Shown piece by piece: positions 42,135 to 50,249 of a DNA stretch of 64,000 nt (within the stretch, counting starts at the first letter, position 1; the number at the start of each line of letters is the position of its first letter). Source of the stretch: Paraburkholderia sp. BL21I4N1 (GTDB taxonomy: Bacteria > Pseudomonadota > Gammaproteobacteria > Burkholderiales > Burkholderiaceae); the NCBI RefSeq assembly GCF_002973525.1, contig NZ_PVEN01000028.1:1-64000 (forward strand), written 5' to 3'. Both the position numbers and the translations under genes were made by a program. The notes beneath the pieces were generated by a model. That model was given only the letters and a program-made list of their open reading frames with translations, had not been told where the DNA came from and made no database searches.

Positions 42135-42329
42135 TTATTCCGAAGCGCCCGAAGCTGCTGCTGCAGCAGCTGCCTTCTTGTGCGACTTCTTGTGTGCTGC
42201 CTTCTTCGTGGTCTTCTTTGCCGACGAAGCTGCTGCCGGTGCCGACGCTGCTGCGACCGGTGCCGATGCTTGTGCGAATGCTGCCGTTGCGAAGAGGCCA
42301 GCGACCAGAGCGGCGATCAGTTTGTTCAT
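42135..42329 (-). CDS. Small exported Ala/Lys-rich protein
   Basis: Sixty-four residues from ATG 42329 with GAGGA nine nt upstream. The signal peptide is MNKLIAALVAGLFATAAFA, cleaved after AFA (19). The mature peptide (about 45 residues) is Ala/Ser-rich with a histone-like basic core SAKKTTKKAAHKKSHKKAA and no Cys or aromatic residues. The gene has its own terminator and is isolated, so it is probably expressed strongly. Similar small proteins are annotated as hypothetical in Burkholderiales. A role as an envelope or polyanion-binding peptide is only a guess. Confidence 0.8.
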   Translation of the reverse strand: MNKLIAALVAGLFATAAFAQASAPVAAASAPAAASSAKKTTKKAAHKKSHKKAAAAAAASGASE

Positions 42330-42761
42330 TTTGAGAATCCTCAGCTTTAGTTAATTAACCAAATGACCCGGTTATGTAAGAGTCATGTCGGTAAACGTGC
42401 CATCCACCTTTCGGTTGACAGCGCATCGAACAAATTTTTCGACGCGTCTGCTTAGCGCTCAGACTCCTCGCTTTGACCGTGTGAACGGCTTGTGCAAAGG
42501 CCCTTAAGGCTGAATGCCGGACAGCTTTGGGCGGCATCTGCGTCGAATAACGCGTGAGCTCACAGCGCGGTTGACGTAATTTTTCTGAAAAATTGATAGG
42601 CCGTTGAGTTGAAGCAAATGGACTAGCGCGAGCGTGTCGCGGACGCGTTTGTTTCACGCTTTTTTAATGCGAGTTTCATACGCTTATTTGTTTGCGGATA
42701 CAACGAGTTAGTCCGCTTATCCACAGCGTGCGAGTCAGATTCGATGCGCGGGTTCGATGCG
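42330..42761. other. 432-bp gap upstream of the small Ala/Lys-rich gene
   Basis: Both flanking genes are on the minus strand. It contains a TTAATTAA palindrome at about 42350-42357, 22 nt before the small gene's ATG, and a DnaA-box-like TTATCCACA at 42717-42725. No gene, terminator or clear sigma-70 pair is visible. Confidence 0.4.
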
Positions 42762-43331
42762 TCAGGCGACGCCTTCCCATGGCGCCTTCAGCGGCAATTC
42801 GACGCTTTGCCCCGGTTGGAGTCCGAGTGAAAGAATGTCGAGCGCACCGATCCCCACACGCACCAGACGCAGTGTCGGAAATCCCACCGCGGCCGTCATG
42901 CGGCGTACCTGGCGGTTCTTGCCTTCGGTGATCGACAACTCGATCCACGTGGTGGGGGTCGCGGCGCGATAGCGGATCGGCGGCGTGCGGGTCCATAGCG
43001 TGTCGGTCGGTTCCACGAAGTCGGCGCGGCATGGCTGCGTCACGTAGTCGCCGAGGTCGACACCGCGCGCGAGTCTCTTCAGCGTGGCGGCATCCACCGC
43101 CCCTTCCACTTGCGCCCAATAACGTTTGACCAGCTTGTGACGCGGTTCGGCGATACGCGCCTGCAATGCGCCGTCGTCGGTGAGGAGCAGCAGGCCTTCG
43201 CTATCGGAATCGAGTCTGCCCGCAGGATAGACGCCCGGCACCTTGACCCAGTCGGCCAGCGACGCGCGCGTCTCGTGAGGGGAAAACTGGCAGATGGTGC
43301 CGAACGGTTTGTTCAGAGCGAGCAGACGCAT
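42762..43331 (-). CDS. rluE: 23S rRNA pseudouridine synthase RluE
   Basis: A 189-residue RsuA/RluB-family pseudouridine synthase without the N-terminal S4 domain, as in E. coli RluE, which modifies U2457 of 23S rRNA. The catalytic motif is PAGRLDSDSEGLLLLT (about 36-51, Asp41 nucleophile region), with the KRYWAQVEGA and ITEGKNRQVRRM segments that follow in the family. The start MRLLALNKPFGTICQFS is complete. It is divergent from icd with a 363-bp shared region. Confidence 0.93.
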   Translation of the reverse strand: MRLLALNKPFGTICQFSPHETRASLADWVKVPGVYPAGRLDSDSEGLLLLTDDGALQARIAEPRHKLVKRYWAQVEGAVDAATLKRLARGVDLGDYVTQPCRADFVEPTDTLWTRTPPIRYRAATPTTWIELSITEGKNRQVRRMTAAVGFPTLRLVRVGIGALDILSLGLQPGQSVELPLKAPWEGVA

Positions 43332-43460
43332 GGGGAGAGCAGGGTAAAAGTCACGCGGCGCGAGGGGGGCGGTGAGCCATGCCGCTTAAGCGTGGCAAGG
43401 CGTTTGGCCGGATAGTCAATGGCGGGATGATAATGCATAATCCGCAGCGATAAGCCCATT

Positions 43461-43481
43461 GTCTTATATAAGACATAAGAC
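43461..43481. promoter_or_regulatory. Perfect palindrome plus half-site between rluE and icd
   Basis: GTCTTATATAAGAC (43461-43474) is a perfect 14-bp palindrome, followed directly by ATAAGAC (43475-43481), a copy of its right half. It is AT-rich in a GC-rich gap, 214 bp before the icd ATG and 130 bp before the rluE ATG. A TAGAAT at 43583-43588 may be the icd -10. The form fits a dimeric regulator of central metabolism (GntR-type sites have such symmetry), but I cannot name the factor. Confidence 0.55.
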
Positions 43482-43694
43482 CTATGCTTCGCGAATCAGG
43501 CGTGCCGTCGACGTCTCGCCACCATGCCGTCATGTTGGAAAACCCCGAGCCGCAGCGGCCGTGTCGCGCCGGCCGCGTGGGCTAGAATAACGGCCAAGGC
43601 CGCTTGCAGGCGTCCGGCATTGCGCGTAGCGAGGAAGCGCCCATTTTCGCAGTCTCCCATCAGCTTTCAGCCTAGCCTTCATTGGAGTCCGATC

Positions 43695-44951
43695 ATGCCG
43701 TATCAGCACATCAAGGTCCCCACCGACGGTGACAAAATCACCGTCAACGCCGATTTCTCGCTCAACGTGTCCGACCAGCCGATCATTCCGTTTATCGAAG
43801 GCGACGGCACGGGTCTCGACATCACGCCGGTGATGATCAAGGTCGTGGATGCCGCGGTAGAAAAAGCGTACGCAGGCAAGAAGAAAATCCACTGGATGGA
43901 AATCTATGCCGGCGAGAAGTCGACCAAGGTGTACGGTCCCGACGTGTGGCTGCCGGAAGAAACACTGCAGGTGCTCAAGGAATATGTCGTGTCGATTAAG
44001 GGGCCGCTCACCACGCCCGTCGGCGGCGGCATCCGTTCGTTGAACGTCGCGTTGCGTCAGGAGCTGGATCTGTATGTGTGCTTGCGGCCGGTGCAGTATT
44101 TCAAGGGCGTGCCTTCGCCGGTGCGTGAGCCTGAAAAAACCAACATGGTGATCTTCCGCGAGAACTCGGAAGACATCTATGCCGGTATCGAATGGCCGGC
44201 CGAGTCCGAGCAGGCGAAGAAAGTCATCAAGTTCCTGCAGGAAGAGATGGGCGTGAAGAAGATCCGCTTCCCGGACACGTCGGGGATCGGCATCAAGCCG
44301 GTGTCGCGCGAAGGCACCGAGCGCCTGGTGCGCAAGGCGATCCAGTACGCGATCGACAACGATCGCCGCTCGGTCACGCTGGTGCACAAGGGCAACATCA
44401 TGAAGTTCACCGAAGGCGCGTTCCGCGACTACGGTTATGGACTCGCGCAGAAAGAATTCGCCGCGGAACTGATCGACGGCGGCCCGTGGATGAAAATCAA
44501 GAATCCGAAGACGGGTGGCGATATTGTCCTTAAAGACGTGATCGCGGATGCGTTCCTGCAGCAGATCCTGTTACGCCCGGCCGAATACGACGTGATCGCC
44601 ACGCTGAATCTGAACGGCGATTACGTCTCGGATGCGCTGGCCGCGCAAGTCGGCGGGATCGGCATTGCTCCGGGCGCGAACATGTCGGATTCGGTCGCGA
44701 TGTTCGAAGCGACGCACGGCACCGCGCCGAAGTACGCGGGCAAGGACTACGTGAATCCGGGGTCGGAAATTCTCTCGGCGGAAATGATGCTGCGTCACCT
44801 CGGCTGGTTCGAGGCGGCGGAATTGATCATCAAGTCGATGGAAAAATCCATTCTGCAAAAACGCGTCACGTACGACTTCGCGCGTTTGATGGAGGGCGCG
44901 ACGCAGGTGTCGTGCTCAGGTTTCGGTCAGGTGTTGATCGAGAATATGTAA
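43695..44951 (+). CDS. icd: Isocitrate dehydrogenase (NADP+)
   Basis: A 418-residue TCA-cycle enzyme (isocitrate to 2-oxoglutarate). EGDGTGLDITP opens the isopropylmalate-dehydrogenase fold; the phosphorylatable Ser sits in GGGIRSLNVALRQELDLY; metal and substrate ligands appear in NGDYVSDALAAQVGG; EATHGTAPKYAGKDYVNPGS binds NADP, with the Lys/Tyr pattern of NADP-dependent enzymes. ATG 43695 has GGAG upstream; an in-frame extension to 43524 is not conserved-looking. Monocistronic. Confidence 0.97.
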   Translation: MPYQHIKVPTDGDKITVNADFSLNVSDQPIIPFIEGDGTGLDITPVMIKVVDAAVEKAYAGKKKIHWMEIYAGEKSTKVYGPDVWLPEETLQVLKEYVVSIKGPLTTPVGGGIRSLNVALRQELDLYVCLRPVQYFKGVPSPVREPEKTNMVIFRENSEDIYAGIEWPAESEQAKKVIKFLQEEMGVKKIRFPDTSGIGIKPVSREGTERLVRKAIQYAIDNDRRSVTLVHKGNIMKFTEGAFRDYGYGLAQKEFAAELIDGGPWMKIKNPKTGGDIVLKDVIADAFLQQILLRPAEYDVIATLNLNGDYVSDALAAQVGGIGIAPGANMSDSVAMFEATHGTAPKYAGKDYVNPGSEILSAEMMLRHLGWFEAAELIIKSMEKSILQKRVTYDFARLMEGATQVSCSGFGQVLIENM

Positions 44952-44991
44952 GTGCGGTGAGCGCGCCTCGCGCGCTCCGAGGCGATTTGGC

Positions 44992-45026
44992 AAACCCCGA
45001 TGGGCACGATATGCCGTCGGGGTTTT
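44992..45026 (+). terminator. Intrinsic terminator of icd
   Basis: Stem AAACCCCGA(T)GGGCA with its complement TGCCGTCGGGGTTT, then five Ts, about 45 nt after the icd stop. Confidence 0.9.
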
Positions 45027-45144
45027 TGTTTTTGAGGATGCGGTGACGGCGAGAGGGGACACTCTAATGATGCAGTGCGCATCAAAACAATCAGTCGTCC
45101 GATAGTTGGGACGCCTGTGACACCGATGCGGCGCCCCAAAAAAA

Positions 45145-45169
45145 GAAACCCGGCACGAAGCCGGGTTTC
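45145..45169 (-). terminator. Intrinsic terminator of the cold-shock gene
   Basis: Perfect 10-bp stem GAAACCCGGC / GCCGGGTTTC with a 5-nt loop and a seven-base T-run on the minus strand. Confidence 0.92.
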
Positions 45170-45191
45170 AAAGGACGGGTAACGAACCGTA

Positions 45192-45398
45192 TCAGGCAGG
45201 TGCCTGGATGTTCGATGCCTGTTTGCCTTTCGGGCCTTGCACGACCTCGAAGGTTACCTTTTGGCCTTCCTTGAGGGTTTTGAACCCATTCATCTGGATG
45301 GCCGAGAAGTGTGCAAACAGATCCTCACCACCTTCATCAGGCGTGATGAATCCGAAACCTTTTGCGTCATTGAACCATTTGACCGTACCAGTTGCCAT
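45192..45398 (-). CDS. cspA: Cold-shock-domain protein (CspA family)
   Basis: A 68-residue single OB-fold protein. RNP1 is KGFGFITP (about 13-20) and RNP2-like DLFAHFSAI follows; the start MATGTVKWFNDAKGFGF is typical. It binds single-stranded RNA/DNA and unwinds secondary structure. A leader of about 130 nt lies upstream, as in thermoregulated csp mRNAs. It is a single-gene unit opposite clpS. Number of csp paralogues in the genome is unknown. Confidence 0.95.
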   Translation of the reverse strand: MATGTVKWFNDAKGFGFITPDEGGEDLFAHFSAIQMNGFKTLKEGQKVTFEVVQGPKGKQASNIQAPA

Positions 45399-45530
45399 TC
45401 CAACTTCCCCTGTAACTCATGTCACTACCACGAGCCCTCGAAAAGCTCGACGACCGCGCGAGCAGCCGCTCCCTCCTCACAAGCTCACCATCGGCATTTT
45501 TTCGATTTATGGCTCAGTGAAAAAAGTGCC
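45399..45530 (-). promoter_or_regulatory. Long 5' leader of cspA
   Basis: The region between the predicted start of transcription and the ATG can form a hairpin around TCGAGCTTTTCGAGGGC (about 45437-45455 in plus coordinates). It contains no open frame of interest. Such leaders act as cold-sensing elements in E. coli cspA; the same role here is inference. Confidence 0.45.
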
Positions 45531-45536
45531 AGCTTG

Positions 45537-45565
45537 ATTGTTGAGGCTCTTTATTCGGGTGTCAA
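45537..45565 (-). promoter_or_regulatory. Sigma-70 promoter candidate of cspA
   Basis: TTGACA (45565-45560), 17 bp, AACAAT (45542-45537) on the minus strand. Together with the ATG at 45398 this gives a leader of about 130 nt. Confidence 0.6.
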
Positions 45566-45911
45566 GAAAATTTTGAGACGCTAGTCGAGCCGTTGCAAAC
45601 AGGCGCTTTCCAGGGTTTTTCCCGCTTTCGTTATGTGCGGTTGCGCAAGCGGGCTGTCTTGAAAAGTCGCATAATCGACTCACATGCTGTTCTGCGGATC
45701 GGCCGCCGCCGATTGGCACGGGCGAGCCTTCCAGCCAGCTCCGGCAGGTTGTGCGATACTCGATCCGACTGCGGTGCAGCAAGGCCGCGATGCATCAGGA
45801 TAGGGGGCCGGCTCCGCAAACGGCTCGTCGAATGGCGCACACCTGGTGGGTGGTGACTCATCAGGCAGTAGCGAACGGGCTCACCGGCCGGTCGGCCGGG
45901 TTTTGACAGGA
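45566..45911. other. Gap between the cspA and clpS promoters with no recognised gene
   Basis: About 345 bp between two divergent promoters. Frames are short and compositionally poor. No repeat or RNA structure stands out. Confidence 0.4.
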
Positions 45912-45939
45912 TTGCGGGCCTGTCCTAGTTGTTTAGAAT
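45912..45939 (+). promoter_or_regulatory. clpS promoter, ending 6 bp before the start codon
   Basis: TTGCGG (45912-45917), 16 bp, TAGAAT (45934-45939). The ATG of clpS is at 45946, so transcription should start at or within a base or two of the ATG. No ribosome site is present between them. Confidence 0.5.
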
Positions 45940-45945
45940 GGGTGT

Positions 45946-46260
45946 ATGGCGATTATCCCGGACAAGCAGGACGGCACCGTACTGGAGCGGCAAGAGAAGA
46001 AACTCAAGCCGCCGGCCATGTACAAAGTGGTGCTGCTGAATGACGACTTCACGCCGATGGAATTTGTCGTGATGGTCGTGCAGGAATACTTTAATAAAGA
46101 TCGTGAAACCGCAACACAGGTTATGTTGAAGGTGCATCGCGAGGGCAGGGGAGTTTGTGGGGTCTATACGCGGGACATCGCGTCGACCAAAGTCGAGCAA
46201 GTCGTTACCCACGCACGGCAGGCCGGGCATCCGCTGCAGTGTGTGATGGAGGAAGCATGA
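45946..46260 (+). CDS. clpS: ATP-dependent Clp protease adaptor protein ClpS
   Basis: A 104-residue adaptor that binds the ClpA N-domain and delivers N-degron substrates. The core has PPAMYKVVLLNDDFTPMEFV (about 24-43) with the NDD(F)TP substrate-binding motif, and the HREGRGVCGVYTRDIASTKV helix pair. It starts without a ribosome site but with a -10 box six bp upstream, so a leaderless message is likely. It is coupled to clpA through an ATGA overlap. Confidence 0.96.
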   Translation: MAIIPDKQDGTVLERQEKKLKPPAMYKVVLLNDDFTPMEFVVMVVQEYFNKDRETATQVMLKVHREGRGVCGVYTRDIASTKVEQVVTHARQAGHPLQCVMEEA

Positions 46261-48554
46261 TTGCCCAGGAACTGGAAGTCAGCCTGCACATGGCGTTCAT
46301 GGAAGCACGCCAGGCGCGGCACGAGTTCATAACGGTCGAACATCTTTTGCTGGCACTGTTGGACAATCCGACAGCGGCGGAAGTGTTGCGTGCATGCGCG
46401 GCCAATATCGAGGATCTGCGCCAGAACCTGCGCAACTTCATACATGACAACACGCCGACCGTGCCTGGCACGGACGACGTCGACACGCAGCCCACGCTGG
46501 GTTTCCAGCGTGTGATCCAGCGCGCGATCATGCATGTGCAGTCCACCTCGAATGGCAAGAAGGAAGTGACCGGCGCGAACGTGCTGGTCGCAATCTTCGG
46601 CGAGAAGGATTCGCACGCGGTGTACTACCTGCAACAGCAGGGCGTGACGCGTCTGGACGTGGTCAATTTCATCTCGCACGGCATCGCCAAGACGAGCAGC
46701 ACGGACGCCGCGAAAGCGAGCGACGCGAATGCCGAGTCCGACGAAGCCGCCGCGCAGAAGGAAACGCCGCTCGCCCAGTTCACGCAGAACCTGAACCAGA
46801 TGGCGAAAGACGGCCGCATCGATCCGCTGATCGGGCGCGAGTCGGAAGTCGAGCGTGTGGTCCAGGTACTGTGCCGCCGGCGCAAGAATAATCCGCTGCT
46901 GGTCGGTGAGGCGGGCGTGGGTAAGACCGCGATCGCCGAGGGTCTGGCGTGGCGAATTACGCGCGGCGAAGTGCCCGACATTCTCGCGGATGCGCAGGTG
47001 TACTCGCTCGACATGGGCGCGCTGCTGGCCGGCACCAAATATCGTGGCGACTTCGAACAGCGTCTCAAGACGGTCCTGAAGGAATTGAAGGAACGTCCGC
47101 ACGCGATCCTGTTCATCGACGAGATTCATACGCTGATCGGCGCGGGCGCCGCATCGGGCGGCACGCTGGACGCGTCGAATCTGCTGAAGCCGGCGTTGTC
47201 GTCGGGCACGCTCAAGTGCATCGGCGCGACCACGTTCACGGAATACCGCGGCATCTTCGAAAAAGACGCGGCACTGTCGCGTCGTTTCCAGAAGGTCGAC
47301 GTGACCGAGCCGACCGTCGAACAGACAGTGGCGATTCTGCGTGGTCTGAAGTCGCGTTTCGAAGAGCATCACGGCGTGAAGTATTCGTCGGGCGCACTGT
47401 CGGCAGCGGCTGAGTTGTCGGCACGCTTCATCACGGATCGTCACTTGCCGGACAAGGCAATCGACGTGATCGACGAAGCCGGCGCCGCGCAACGCATCCT
47501 GCCGAAGTCGAAGCAGAAGAAGACCATCGGCAAGAACGAGATCGAAGAGATCATTTCGAAGATCGCGCGCGTCCCGCCGCAAAGCGTGTCGCAAGACGAT
47601 CGCAGCAAGCTGCAAACGCTGGATCGCGATCTGAAGAGCGTGGTGTTCGGGCAAGACCCGGCTATCGACGCGCTGTCGGCCGCGATCAAGATGGCGCGTG
47701 CGGGTCTCGGCAAACTGGACAAGCCGATCGGCGCGTTCCTGTTCTCCGGCCCCACGGGCGTCGGCAAGACGGAAGTGGCGAAGCAGCTGGCGTTCACGCT
47801 GGGTATCGAACTGATCCGCTTCGACATGTCGGAATACATGGAGCGTCATGCGGTTAGCCGGTTGATCGGCGCGCCGCCGGGCTACGTCGGTTTCGATCAG
47901 GGCGGTCTGCTGACCGAAGCCGTCACGAAGAAGCCGCATTGCGTGCTGCTGCTTGACGAGATCGAGAAGGCGCATCCGGACATCTACAACGTGCTGCTGC
48001 AGGTCATGGACCACGGCACGCTGACGGACAACAACGGCCGCAAGGCGGACTTCCGCAACGTCATCATCATCATGACGACGAACGCGGGCGCCGAGGCAAT
48101 GGGCAAGTCGGTGATCGGCTTCACGAATCGTCGGGAAACCGGCGACGAGATGGTCGACATCAAGCGCATGTTCACGCCGGAGTTCCGTAACCGTCTGGAC
48201 GCAACGATCAGCTTCCGTTCGCTCGATGAAGAAATCATCATGCGTGTGGTCGACAAGTTCCTGATGCAACTGGAAGATCAGTTGCACGAGAAGAAGGTCG
48301 ACGCGCTCTTCACCGACGCGTTGCGCGCGCATCTCGCCAAGCACGGTTTCGATCCGTTGATGGGTGCACGGCCGATGCAGCGTCTGATCCAGGACACGAT
48401 CCGTCGTGCGCTGGCCGACGAGCTGCTGTTCGGCAAGCTGATGAACGGCGGCCGCGTATCGGTCGACGTCGATGCGGAAGACAAGGTGCAGTTGACCTTC
48501 GACGAGCATCCGGCGCCGCGCAATCCGAATCCGGAAGCGGTTGAAGTCGAGTAA
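46257..48554 (+). CDS. clpA: ATP-dependent Clp protease ATP-binding subunit ClpA
   Basis: A 765-residue AAA+ unfoldase. The N-domain (1-145) binds ClpS. The first AAA module has Walker A GEAGVGKTAIAE and Walker B ILFIDEIHTLIGAG; the second has GPTGVGKTEVAKQ and VLLLDEIEKAHPDI. The IGF-like loop that docks ClpP is represented by VIGFTNRRE (about 618-626). It partners with ClpP to degrade N-degron and other substrates. ATG 46257 overlaps the clpS stop. A strong terminator follows. Confidence 0.96.
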   Translation: MIAQELEVSLHMAFMEARQARHEFITVEHLLLALLDNPTAAEVLRACAANIEDLRQNLRNFIHDNTPTVPGTDDVDTQPTLGFQRVIQRAIMHVQSTSNGKKEVTGANVLVAIFGEKDSHAVYYLQQQGVTRLDVVNFISHGIAKTSSTDAAKASDANAESDEAAAQKETPLAQFTQNLNQMAKDGRIDPLIGRESEVERVVQVLCRRRKNNPLLVGEAGVGKTAIAEGLAWRITRGEVPDILADAQVYSLDMGALLAGTKYRGDFEQRLKTVLKELKERPHAILFIDEIHTLIGAGAASGGTLDASNLLKPALSSGTLKCIGATTFTEYRGIFEKDAALSRRFQKVDVTEPTVEQTVAILRGLKSRFEEHHGVKYSSGALSAAAELSARFITDRHLPDKAIDVIDEAGAAQRILPKSKQKKTIGKNEIEEIISKIARVPPQSVSQDDRSKLQTLDRDLKSVVFGQDPAIDALSAAIKMARAGLGKLDKPIGAFLFSGPTGVGKTEVAKQLAFTLGIELIRFDMSEYMERHAVSRLIGAPPGYVGFDQGGLLTEAVTKKPHCVLLLDEIEKAHPDIYNVLLQVMDHGTLTDNNGRKADFRNVIIIMTTNAGAEAMGKSVIGFTNRRETGDEMVDIKRMFTPEFRNRLDATISFRSLDEEIIMRVVDKFLMQLEDQLHEKKVDALFTDALRAHLAKHGFDPLMGARPMQRLIQDTIRRALADELLFGKLMNGGRVSVDVDAEDKVQLTFDEHPAPRNPNPEAVEVE

Positions 48555-48587
48555 GTTTCAGGCGTTACACGGCTGAGCCAAGCCAGT

Positions 48588-48626
48588 AAAAAAAACGGCG
48601 CGGGTTTTAAACCCGCGCCGTTTTTT
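48588..48626. terminator. Bidirectional terminator between clpA and dut
   Basis: A nearly perfect stem (AAAACGGCGCGGGTTT with its complement) flanked by A- and T-runs, between two convergent genes. Confidence 0.93.
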
Positions 48627-48667
48627 TATGTGCGCTCCGGCCTCGGTTCCGATCGACGACTACGCGT

Positions 48668-49114
48668 TCAATGCTTGCCCGTGCTACCGAAGCCGCCCGC
48701 ACCGCGATCGCTCGTCTCGAAGTCGTCGACGATATTGAACTCGGCTTGCACGACCGGCACGATCACGAGTTGCGCGAGGCGTTCCATCGGATTCAGCACG
48801 AACGGGGTCTCGCCGCGATTCCACGTGGATATCATCAACTGACCTTGGTAATCCGAATCGATCAGACCGACCAGATTGCCCAGCACGATGCCGTGCTTAT
48901 GTCCCAACCCCGAACGCGGCAGAATCAACGCCGCATAACCCGGATCGCCGACGTGAATCGCCAACCCGGTCGGCACCAGCGCCGTCTGGCCGGGTTCGAG
49001 CGTCAGCGGTGCGTCGAGGCACGCGCGCAGATCGAGGCCGGCGCTGCCGGTGGTGGCGTAGGCCGGGAGTTGGTCGCGCATGCGCGCATCGAGAATCTTG
49101 AGGTCGAGTTTCAT
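48668..49114 (-). CDS. dut: Deoxyuridine 5'-triphosphate nucleotidohydrolase
   Basis: A 148-residue trimeric dUTPase that converts dUTP to dUMP and limits uracil in DNA. All five motifs are visible: GSAGLDLRA, PRSGLGHKHGIVLGN, GLIDSDYQG, RLAQLVI and the C-terminal RGAGGFGSTG that closes over the substrate. It follows the LLM oxidoreductase by 34 bp in the ribF-ileS-lspA-coaBC run. The start is ATG 49114. Confidence 0.96.
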   Translation of the reverse strand: MKLDLKILDARMRDQLPAYATTGSAGLDLRACLDAPLTLEPGQTALVPTGLAIHVGDPGYAALILPRSGLGHKHGIVLGNLVGLIDSDYQGQLMISTWNRGETPFVLNPMERLAQLVIVPVVQAEFNIVDDFETSDRGAGGFGSTGKH

Positions 49115-49148
49115 GCAGGTTGGAGAGGGTGAAAGGAGAGGTTAGGAC

Positions 49149-50153
49149 TCAATGCGTCAACTGGAACGCATCGGCAAGGAGTTCATAAGAGCGCAGACGA
49201 GCGCGATAGCTGCCCGCCACAGTTAGCACGATCAGCTCGTCGGCCTGGAACTGCTCCTGCAGCGCATGCAGGCGCTCAGTGACGATCTCCGGCGTACCGA
49301 CAACGCTGCGCGGGCGTTCCCGCGCGATCACCAGTTGCTCGCGCTCGCCGTACTCCTGCGCGATGCCTTGTTCGATCGTCGGAATGGGTTCGTTCAGGCC
49401 GTACGCCATTTGCACGCGGCGCAGATCGACGGCCTTTTCCAGATCGGCGGCTTCCTGTTCGGTATCCGCGCAGATCACGAAGACGGCGGCAGCGAGATAA
49501 GGCTGTTGCGCTTCCTGACTGGCCTTGAAGCGCTCGCGATAAGCCTGCGCCACCTGATGCCCGAAATGCGCGTTGATGAAATGCGCGAACGCGAAGCGAA
49601 TACCGAGTTGTGCGGCGAGCAAGCCGCCGAATTCGCTCGAACCGAGCATCCACAATTGCGGACGCGTCGCGATCTGCGGCTGCAGCAGCACGCCCTGTGC
49701 GACATGATCGTCGGGCAGCGTGCCATGCATCAGCCCGACTAGATCCGCGACCTGCTGCGGGAAGATATCGCCGCGGTTGTAGTCGCCGGCCGCGACTGCC
49801 TGCGCGGTGCGCATGTCGCCGCCCGGTGCGCGTCCTACGCCGAGGTCGATGCGGTTCGGAAACAGCGCCTCGAGCATCATGAATTGCTCGGCGACCTTGA
49901 ACGGGCTGTAGTAAGGCAGCATCACGCCGCCAGAGCCGAGGCGAATGCGTTGGGTCACACTGCCTAGGCGCGCCAGCATCACTTCGGGACAAGGATTCGA
50001 TACGCCGCGCAAGCCGTGGTGTTCGGCGCACCAGTAGCGCGTGTAGCCGAGGTCGTCGGCGAGTTGCGCGAGTTCCACGGTGGCGGCGATCGCGTCCGCC
50101 ACCGAGTGCCCGGCGATCACGGGCGTTTGATCGAGCACGGATAGTAGCGTCAT
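49149..50153 (-). CDS. LLM-class (luciferase-like) flavin-dependent oxidoreductase
   Basis: A 334-residue TIM-barrel flavoprotein of the bacterial luciferase-like superfamily. It shows YWCAEHHGLRGVSNPCPEVM, RIRLGSGGVMLPYYSPFKVAE and GRAPGGD with FPNRIDLGVGRAPG, typical of the MsnO8/YhbW-type group. It is probably FMN-linked; substrate unknown. It sits between coaBC (96 bp) and dut (34 bp) on the same strand, inside a run that I expect to pass straight from coaBC to dut in related genomes, so it is an insertion in an otherwise conserved operon. Confidence 0.9.
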   Translation of the reverse strand: MTLLSVLDQTPVIAGHSVADAIAATVELAQLADDLGYTRYWCAEHHGLRGVSNPCPEVMLARLGSVTQRIRLGSGGVMLPYYSPFKVAEQFMMLEALFPNRIDLGVGRAPGGDMRTAQAVAAGDYNRGDIFPQQVADLVGLMHGTLPDDHVAQGVLLQPQIATRPQLWMLGSSEFGGLLAAQLGIRFAFAHFINAHFGHQVAQAYRERFKASQEAQQPYLAAAVFVICADTEQEAADLEKAVDLRRVQMAYGLNEPIPTIEQGIAQEYGEREQLVIARERPRSVVGTPEIVTERLHALQEQFQADELIVLTVAGSYRARLRSYELLADAFQLTH

Positions 50154-50249
50154 GTCAGCACGGCTCCAGATGAATCACGTCGCTCGGCGTTGACCTCGTG
50201 AAGGCGAATTGGCCAGGAGGTCAACCTTGGATGATTGGATGAGCGGCGT

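Noticed and set aside
45903..45908. TTGACA upstream of clpS as the -35 box
   Set aside because: It lies 25 bp from the TAGAAT, too far for sigma-70; TTGCGG at 16 bp fits better.
46164..48509. 781-codon open frame antisense to clpA
   Set aside because: It is the GC-rich shadow of clpA: residues are dominated by Arg, His, Asp and Gln, with no ribosome site and no domain pattern.
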